A stretch of 10,800 nucleotides of DNA from an uncultured Myxococcales bacterium. Its GTDB lineage: Bacteria; Myxococcota; UBA727; VGSZ01. The stretch spans positions 1 to 10,800 of the forward strand of contig CAJBHN010000077.1 in NCBI GenBank assembly GCA_903952805.1, in the 5' to 3' direction. A program made the translations under genes and the position numbers. How positions within the stretch are numbered: the first letter of the stretch is position 1; the number at the start of each line of letters is the position of its first letter. The notes below the pieces were generated by a model. That model was not told the origin of the DNA, searched no databases, and saw only the letters and a list, made by a program, of their open reading frames with translations. Below, one piece after another: positions 7,208-10,800 of the stretch.

Positions 7208-7611
7208 CTTCGTTTGACCTCGTGATTGACGGTGATGCGATGGACGATGTTGAGGGGAGGACTGTCAAACGCGTCAGACACGAGGAAGAGGGGCGTCTTG
7301 GACCGCCACGCGACCACCGCCGTGCAGATGGTTGCAGAGGCGGTGATCTCGAGGTCGAACTTGTATTGGGCAGGCTCCAGATTCACACCAGCCTGCCGAG
7401 CCAGCTGCACAAAGGTCTTCTCCCAGGTGGTTGGCCGGTTGAAACGCTTTTCGGCGGAAAGCTCGTTGCAGGCCGTGCGAGCGGCGGTCTTGACCCCATA
7501 CTCGACGGAAAGAGGCTCGCTGTAGGTCACGGCCATGACGACAGCGCCAAAAATGACGGCGGCGAAGATGAGGATCTTGAGTGGTCCTTCGGCGGCGGCG
7601 GTGACATTCAT
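7201..7611 (-). CDS. Small single-pass membrane protein of unknown function
   Basis: The protein has 136 residues. A short polar start (MNVTAAAEG) is followed by one membrane segment at about 11-29 (LKILIFAAVIFGAVVMAV) and a soluble domain of about 105 residues, probably outside the cytoplasm. That domain holds GVKTAARTACNEL (39-51), a helical stretch FVQLARQAGVNL (67-78), and a strand-rich end with FDLEITASATICTAVVAW; Cys48 and Cys96 could form a disulfide. The arrangement of an N-terminal anchor, a helix and then strands recalls pilin-like or DUF4845-like small membrane proteins, but this is only a resemblance. AGG eight to ten bases before the ATG may serve as Shine-Dalgarno. The gene is divergent from tRNA-Pro and overlaps the end of the peptidase gene by 7 bp, tail to tail. 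Confidence 0.8.
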   Translation of the reverse strand: MNVTAAAEGPLKILIFAAVIFGAVVMAVTYSEPLSVEYGVKTAARTACNELSAEKRFNRPTTWEKTFVQLARQAGVNLEPAQYKFDLEITASATICTAVVAWRSKTPLFLVSDAFDSPPLNIVHRITVNHEVKRSY

Positions 7612-7624
7612 GGCAATACCTGCG

Positions 7625-7654
7625 TTGACAGAGTGGCTTCAAGCCAGATACCAG
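7625..7654 (+). promoter_or_regulatory. Likely sigma-70 promoter of tRNA-Pro
   Basis: A perfect TTGACA (7625-7630) is followed after 18 bases by TACCAG (7649-7654), a weak -10 with T, A and A matching at positions 1, 2 and 5. Transcription would begin about 7660-7662, right at the tRNA 5' end at 7663. The element lies in the 51-bp gap shared with the divergent membrane protein gene. Confidence 0.55.
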
Positions 7655-7662
7655 AGTCTTGT

Positions 7663-7739
7663 CGGAGCGTGGCGCAGTTTGGTAGCGCACTAGACTGGGG
7701 GTCTAGGGGTCGCAGGTTCAAATCCTGTCGCTCCGACCA
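7663..7739 (+). tRNA. tRNA-Pro, anticodon GGG
   Basis: A complete 77-base cloverleaf includes the encoded CCA. The acceptor stem CGGAGCG/CGCTCCG (7663-7669 with 7729-7735) is perfect, and C1-G72 with A73 is typical of bacterial tRNA-Pro. The D stem GCGC/GCGC holds a loop with GG. The anticodon stem CTAGA/TCTAG (7690-7694, 7702-7706) encloses CTGGGGG with anticodon GGG at 7697-7699, which reads CCC and CCU. The variable loop is five bases; the T arm is GCAGG-TTCAAAT-CCTGT. No integrase or direct repeat of its 3' end was seen, so nothing marks it as an occupied insertion site. Confidence 0.97.
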
Positions 7740-7754
7740 GGTGAAGATAGAGTA

Positions 7755-7798
7755 GGGTCCCGTCGACGATGATTCGTGACGGGGCCCTTCTCCTTTTT
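7755..7798 (+). terminator. Intrinsic terminator of tRNA-Pro overlapping the lipoprotein start codon
   Basis: GGGTCCCGTC (7755-7764) pairs with GACGGGGCCC (7778-7787), ten base pairs with one G-U pair. The stem can continue as ACGA/TCGT (7766-7769 with 7774-7777), with one bulged G and a TGAT loop. TTCTCCTTTTT follows at 7788-7798. The hairpin begins 15 bases after the tRNA. The ATG of the NlpD-like gene (7769-7771) sits at the tip of the hairpin, and the T-tract falls in codons 7-10 of that gene, so transcripts ending here would stop inside the gene. Confidence 0.8.
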
Positions 7799-8509
7799 GG
7801 CATGTGCATGATGGCCGTGACGGGCTGTCGGACGCCACCGCGGCCGCCGGCTGAGCCACCGATGCCGCCAGGGCACACGATCGAGGTTCAGCCCGGACAG
7901 ACCGTGTGGGAAATCGCTCGGGAGTCAGGGCTGTCCATTGACGAGATCGTCGAGGTCAACGGCCTGGAAGACGCCAGCGAGGTGGCGGCCGGCCAGATGC
8001 TCTTCATCCCGGCCGGTGCAGGGTCGCTGCGTTCACCGACGCCCAAAGCGCCACGGTCGCAGCCAGGCGCCGTCGTCGTAGAAGGCAGACCTCCAGCCAC
8101 GCCGACGGTGACGGTCGCCCCGGGTCAGGCCGACCTGATGTGGCCCGTAGACGGGGTGGTGCTGCGCGATTTCACGACCGGCACAAGCAAAAGGGAGGCC
8201 TACGAAGGGATCTTGATCGCGGCACCGCCAGGGACACCAGTCCGCTGCGCCAAGGACGGCGTGGTGGCGTTCTCAGGCAGTCAGGGAACGAGCCTGGGCA
8301 CCTTTGTCATCGTCGAGCATGATGGCGGCCTGGTGACCATCTATGGGCATCTGGCGGCGGCGGCGGTCCAACCGGGCACTCAGGTCCGCCAGGGCAGCCC
8401 CCTGGGCATGGTTGGCACCTCGGGACTACTGGGTTCATCGCCGCGCTTGCAGTTTCAGGTGCGGCGACGCCAGGTACCCGTCGATCCACTGACGCTGCTG
8501 CCGCCATGA
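7769..8509 (+). CDS. NlpD-like lipoprotein: LysM plus non-catalytic LytM/M23 domain
   Basis: The protein has 246 residues. The signal peptide ends in the lipobox VTGC, with Cys20 as the lipidated residue. A Pro-rich spacer leads to a LysM peptidoglycan-binding domain (about 36-81: V-x-P-GQTVWEIARESGLSIDEIVEVN), then a Ser/Pro linker, then an M23/LytM fold (about 122-243). The usual H-x-G-x-D is Y145-E-G-I-L149 and the usual H-L-H is R226-L-Q228, so all three zinc ligands are lost; the middle His194 in YGHL remains. It therefore should not cut peptidoglycan. In NlpD and EnvC such domains activate cell-wall amidases during daughter-cell separation, and the C-terminal end (SSPRLQFQVRRRQVPVDPLTLLP) matches NlpD's style. 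ATG 7769 is the only start upstream of the lipobox giving a full signal peptide; a TAG lies in frame at 7748. There is no well-placed Shine-Dalgarno. Expression probably depends on read-through from the tRNA or on a promoter inside it. Confidence 0.9.
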   Translation: MIRDGALLLFGMCMMAVTGCRTPPRPPAEPPMPPGHTIEVQPGQTVWEIARESGLSIDEIVEVNGLEDASEVAAGQMLFIPAGAGSLRSPTPKAPRSQPGAVVVEGRPPATPTVTVAPGQADLMWPVDGVVLRDFTTGTSKREAYEGILIAAPPGTPVRCAKDGVVAFSGSQGTSLGTFVIVEHDGGLVTIYGHLAAAAVQPGTQVRQGSPLGMVGTSGLLGSSPRLQFQVRRRQVPVDPLTLLPP

Positions 8510-8521
8510 GCGTGGGCCCGG

Positions 8522-8977
8522 CTACTCTTCGACCGTGACCGGCACGAGGAGTCGATCGCTCATGCGTTGGCACCAGGCGTCGGTGCAGAGGAAAAACGAC
8601 ACCGTCACCTCCAGGGACGTGGTCCCAGGCTTGAGGGCGCGCAAGGTGGTGGAGACCTGCGGTTCCTTGGCACTCTTTTCCTTCAGATCGCCGCGGCCGA
8701 GCTTCTGTTTGGCGGGCTTGAGCAGGGCGTTGTCGGCGAACGAAATCTCCAGCGGTGCGTCGGGGTGCACCTTCTTGCCGTTTTTGGGCGTGATCATCAG
8801 CAGGAAGGGCCCGTCGGCCCCCACCTTGAGGGTCGTGGCGCTGCCGGTGGTGGCCAGGCTGTAATCATCCTTCGTGGCGCGGTCGTCGGCGACAGGGACC
8901 GCGACGGGTGTCGCCATGAGCGGCAACGCAACCAATGAAAGAGACGCAAGAGCGAGGGAGCGGAGGGTTCGGCGCAT
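8522..8977 (-). CDS. Small exported protein with a C-terminal C-x4-C pair, function unknown
   Basis: The protein has 151 residues, from ATG 8977 with AGAGG four bases upstream; an in-frame GTG at 9013 would add a Pro-rich lead and hide the signal peptide. The N-terminus MRRTLRSLALASLSLVALPLMA (residues 1-22, basic then hydrophobic) is a Sec signal with a likely cut after Met-Ala. The mature part reads as a beta-sandwich: PFLLMITPKNGKKVHPDAPLEISF, a Lys-rich stretch (88-106), then a strand ending in FFLCTDAWCQR with Cys131 and Cys136, and finally LLVPVTVEE. The ending loosely recalls the N-terminal Ig-like domain of DsbD, which also carries a cysteine pair near such a strand, so a thiol or metal role is possible but unproven. 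It follows the large surface protein gene by 81 bases on the same strand and its tail meets the NlpD-like gene with a 12-base gap. Confidence 0.8.
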   Translation of the reverse strand: MRRTLRSLALASLSLVALPLMATPVAVPVADDRATKDDYSLATTGSATTLKVGADGPFLLMITPKNGKKVHPDAPLEISFADNALLKPAKQKLGRGDLKEKSAKEPQVSTTLRALKPGTTSLEVTVSFFLCTDAWCQRMSDRLLVPVTVEE

Positions 8978-8981
8978 GATG

Positions 8982-8986
8982 CCTCT
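8982..8986 (-). promoter_or_regulatory. Shine-Dalgarno deciding the start of the C-x4-C protein
   Basis: AGAGG on the minus strand lies four bases before ATG 8977 and supports that start over the in-frame GTG at 9013. Confidence 0.55.
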
Positions 8987-9058
8987 GACGAACGGGGGAG
9001 ACGGGGGTTTCACCGAGGCCGCAATGGCCTGTTTTTCACATCATCGACGCGGCGACAG

Positions 9059-10800
9059 TCAGTCATCGCTGCCGTGGACGAACGTGGAGACGTTGGTCGT
9101 CCACGCCCGACGCCCACGGGTGCTGAGGTTGAGGTTCGACCAGTTGTTGTAGCTGAGGTCGGGGACGAAAATCGCCTCATGCTGCCAGAAAAAGCCCCCG
9201 ACCATCAGGTCCGTCGGCGGCACGAAGTCCTCGGGCAGGTTCTGCTCCGCGATGGGCAACACCGGCAAAAAGTCCACGACGTCGGGGATGACGGGCACCG
9301 GGACCTTGGTCCGGCTGCCCTCGATGTAGAAGCTCCACAACTGCAGGAAGTCGAAGGGCTCATACACGTACATCAGGTGCAGCGTCGGCTGTTCACCAGG
9401 CGCTGGCCGCCAGCGAAGCGTGCGATTCTCGAGGACGCCGCTGGGAGCAGGCGACACGACCTCCGGAATGCCCAGCACCGGCTGGATGGTGACACCGCCG
9501 CGCAGATTGCCCACGCCGTCTTGGATGACCTCCGACGATGGCAGACCGGCATCGCCAATGTGGAAGGCGACGTTTTGGGCCGTCACGGGCGGTCGGTCTC
9601 GCAGCCGCAGGCTGGTGTTGCCGGTGACGCCGAGAATGTCGGAGGCGAAACGACGGCCGTCGGGGAGGTCGGCGACGAAGACTTTGCCGATGGCCAGGGG
9701 CTCCTGGCTGAAGGGGTCGACCGCGCCCCACAGCGTGCCCTGCCCCGTGACGATGACCGTGCCTGCCTCAAACGACACGGTGCCGACGTCGGTGAAGAGG
9801 TTGCGGCCCGTCGTCGAAAATGCTCCGGCGATGAAGGTCAGCATTTCCCCCGGAATTTTGGGCATGCCCTCAAGGGCATGGTTGCGGTCGCCGTCGATGG
9901 CCACCGTGAAGTTGAACGCCCCTTCGCCGCCAAACTGGATGAACGGCACCACCCGCGTGATGTCGGGGCCGTTTTCGAATTGAGCGTTGATGTCGGTGAT
10001 CTCAAAGTCGAGGGGCGCGTCGGGGAGAGACAGCTGGATGTTCTGGTCGAGGGGAATCGTCAGCTCGATGTCTTGATCGATCTGCGTGACGCCTCGCTCA
10101 GAGAAGACCTCGCGACGCACGCCCATTTGGCGCAACCGGAACTCGCTGGTGGTGAGGTTGAAGATGCCGGCGACGGCTACCAGGGCCAGGCGACCGGGGC
10201 GGGCGTTGGCGAGGAAGAATTCACCACCTTCCTCAAAGACAATGTTGTTGGCGCCAGGATTGGGCGTGCCCGAGAACTCATCGCGGCCGGTGGTGACGAC
10301 GACGGCGAGGGCGATTTCGTCGGGGCCGAGGGCGGCTGGATCGAAGAATTCCTTGGCGAAGCCAAAGACCCGACCTCGGAGTTGGGCCGGCGGCGGCGGC
10401 GGCGGCGGATTGCCGGGAGGCCCTGGCGGCCCTCCACGAATGGGCGTCAGGTACAGCGTGATTTCCGAGGCGTTGACGTCGACGAGGGTGCTGGTTTCGT
10501 AGCCGTCGGCGGCGACCGTGACCGTCTGAGCGCCCACGATGTCCGGGCCTGACAACGTGGCCTGCCCAAAGGGGAAGTGGGTGATGTCGGCGGCCGTCGG
10601 GGTGCCGTTGGTGCCGGTGAAGGCGAGGGCATTGGGGATGGGGAAGCCCGACACGGCGTCAAGGGCGGTGACGTACATGGCGCCGTCGATGGGGCCACCG
10701 CGGGTCCCGCCGAGGATGCTGGTTGGATCAAAGGCCGTGTAAACGCGCGCGGCGGTGGCCTGTTCGGTCGGCGACAGCACGATGCTTGGCACCCCCTGAT
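9059..10800 (-). CDS. Large surface or exported protein with carboxypeptidase-regulatory-like domain, 5' end outside
   Basis: At least 579 residues are visible; the frame is open to the right edge, so the true start and any signal peptide lie beyond it. Numbering from the first GTG (10792): residues about 37-118 resemble a carboxypeptidase-regulatory-like (transthyretin-like) beta-sandwich (GAMYVTALDAVSG.PIPNA ... VTVAADGYETSTLVDV). A Gly/Pro linker follows at 119-136 with seven prolines in a row. A second strand-rich region (138-260) contains RGRVFGF and FLANARPGRLALVAVAG. The remainder is beta-rich, with no recognised enzyme motif, and ends in aromatic and Asn/Ser-rich sequence (NNWSNLNLSTRGRRAWTTN). 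Such sequences are common in secreted or outer-surface proteins of Myxococcota-like bacteria; attachment or matrix roles are guesses. A 492-residue opposite-strand reading frame over the same region is a GC-driven shadow. The next gene on this strand is 81 bases downstream. Confidence 0.85.
   Translation of the reverse strand, partial: QGVPSIVLSPTEQATAARVYTAFDPTSILGGTRGGPIDGAMYVTALDAVSGFPIPNALAFTGTNGTPTAADITHFPFGQATLSGPDIVGAQTVTVAADGYETSTLVDVNASEITLYLTPIRGGPPGPPGNPPPPPPPAQLRGRVFGFAKEFFDPAALGPDEIALAVVVTTGRDEFSGTPNPGANNIVFEEGGEFFLANARPGRLALVAVAGIFNLTTSEFRLRQMGVRREVFSERGVTQIDQDIELTIPLDQNIQLSLPDAPLDFEITDINAQFENGPDITRVVPFIQFGGEGAFNFTVAIDGDRNHALEGMPKIPGEMLTFIAGAFSTTGRNLFTDVGTVSFEAGTVIVTGQGTLWGAVDPFSQEPLAIGKVFVADLPDGRRFASDILGVTGNTSLRLRDRPPVTAQNVAFHIGDAGLPSSEVIQDGVGNLRGGVTIQPVLGIPEVVSPAPSGVLENRTLRWRPAPGEQPTLHLMYVYEPFDFLQLWSFYIEGSRTKVPVPVIPDVVDFLPVLPIAEQNLPEDFVPPTDLMVGGFFWQHEAIFVPDLSYNNWSNLNLSTRGRRAWTTNVSTFVHGSDD
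10388..10405. repeat. (CGG)6 microsatellite coding a proline run
   Basis: Six perfect CGG triplets on the plus strand read as CCG codons in the minus-strand surface protein gene and produce most of its seven-proline run. Triplet slippage would change linker length without shifting the frame. Confidence 0.85.

Noticed and set aside
7663..7739. tRNA-Pro as an attachment site for an integrated element
   Set aside because: No integrase, no direct repeat of the tRNA 3' end and no change in base composition next to it were seen in the window.
9015..9036. AGGCC-GCAAT-GGCCT hairpin followed by GTTTTTC on the plus strand
   Set aside because: The stem is only five base pairs and no plus-strand gene ends nearby; as a terminator it would serve only antisense transcripts.
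9074..10552. 492-codon plus-strand reading frame opposite the surface protein
   Set aside because: Composition is Arg/Asp/Gly/Val-rich shadow sequence with no domain; the minus strand gives a beta-rich protein that continues to the edge and keeps a domain plus linker layout.

Overview
The window is GC-rich, close-packed bacterial chromosome. GC is high throughout and codon third positions are dominated by G and C. The gene content fits a deltaproteobacterial or Myxococcota-like lineage: a GAF-sensing sigma-54 activator, secreted cysteine-rich proteins, an RGG-rich S1 protein and a large Pro-rich surface protein. The lineage is an inference from style, not from a marker gene. I see no phage, transposon, CRISPR or integrase signature.

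Left part (1-2606). Two genes on the minus strand form a translationally coupled pair with an ATGA overlap. They encode a cysteine-rich secreted protein built from two copies of an 8-cysteine module, and a secreted or periplasmic protein that runs off the left edge. Diverging from them across about 93 bp is a GAF / AAA+ / Fis-type sigma-54-dependent activator, followed by a GC-rich hairpin.

Middle (2774-7207). Two plus-strand housekeeping-type genes lie here: a five-repeat S1 RNA-binding protein with a long RG/RGG-rich N-terminal region, closed by a clear intrinsic terminator, and an M3 zinc oligopeptidase of the oligopeptidase A (PrlC) type. The peptidase gene overlaps the tail of a small single-pass membrane protein gene on the other strand by 7 bp.

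Right part (7611-10800). A 51-bp gap separates the small membrane protein gene from a tRNA-Pro(GGG) gene and contains the likely tRNA promoter. Only 29 bp after the tRNA an NlpD-like lipoprotein begins (LysM plus a LytM/M23 domain that has lost its zinc ligands). The strong hairpin plus T-tract that should terminate the tRNA transcript encloses the lipoprotein's start codon. Converging on this gene from the right are two minus-strand genes: a small exported protein with a C-x4-C pair, and a large secreted or surface protein whose 5' end is outside the window.

No multi-gene defence or biosynthetic system is evident. The most unusual observations are the terminator/start-codon overlap behind the tRNA, the duplicated 8-cysteine protein, and the RGG-tailed multi-S1 protein.
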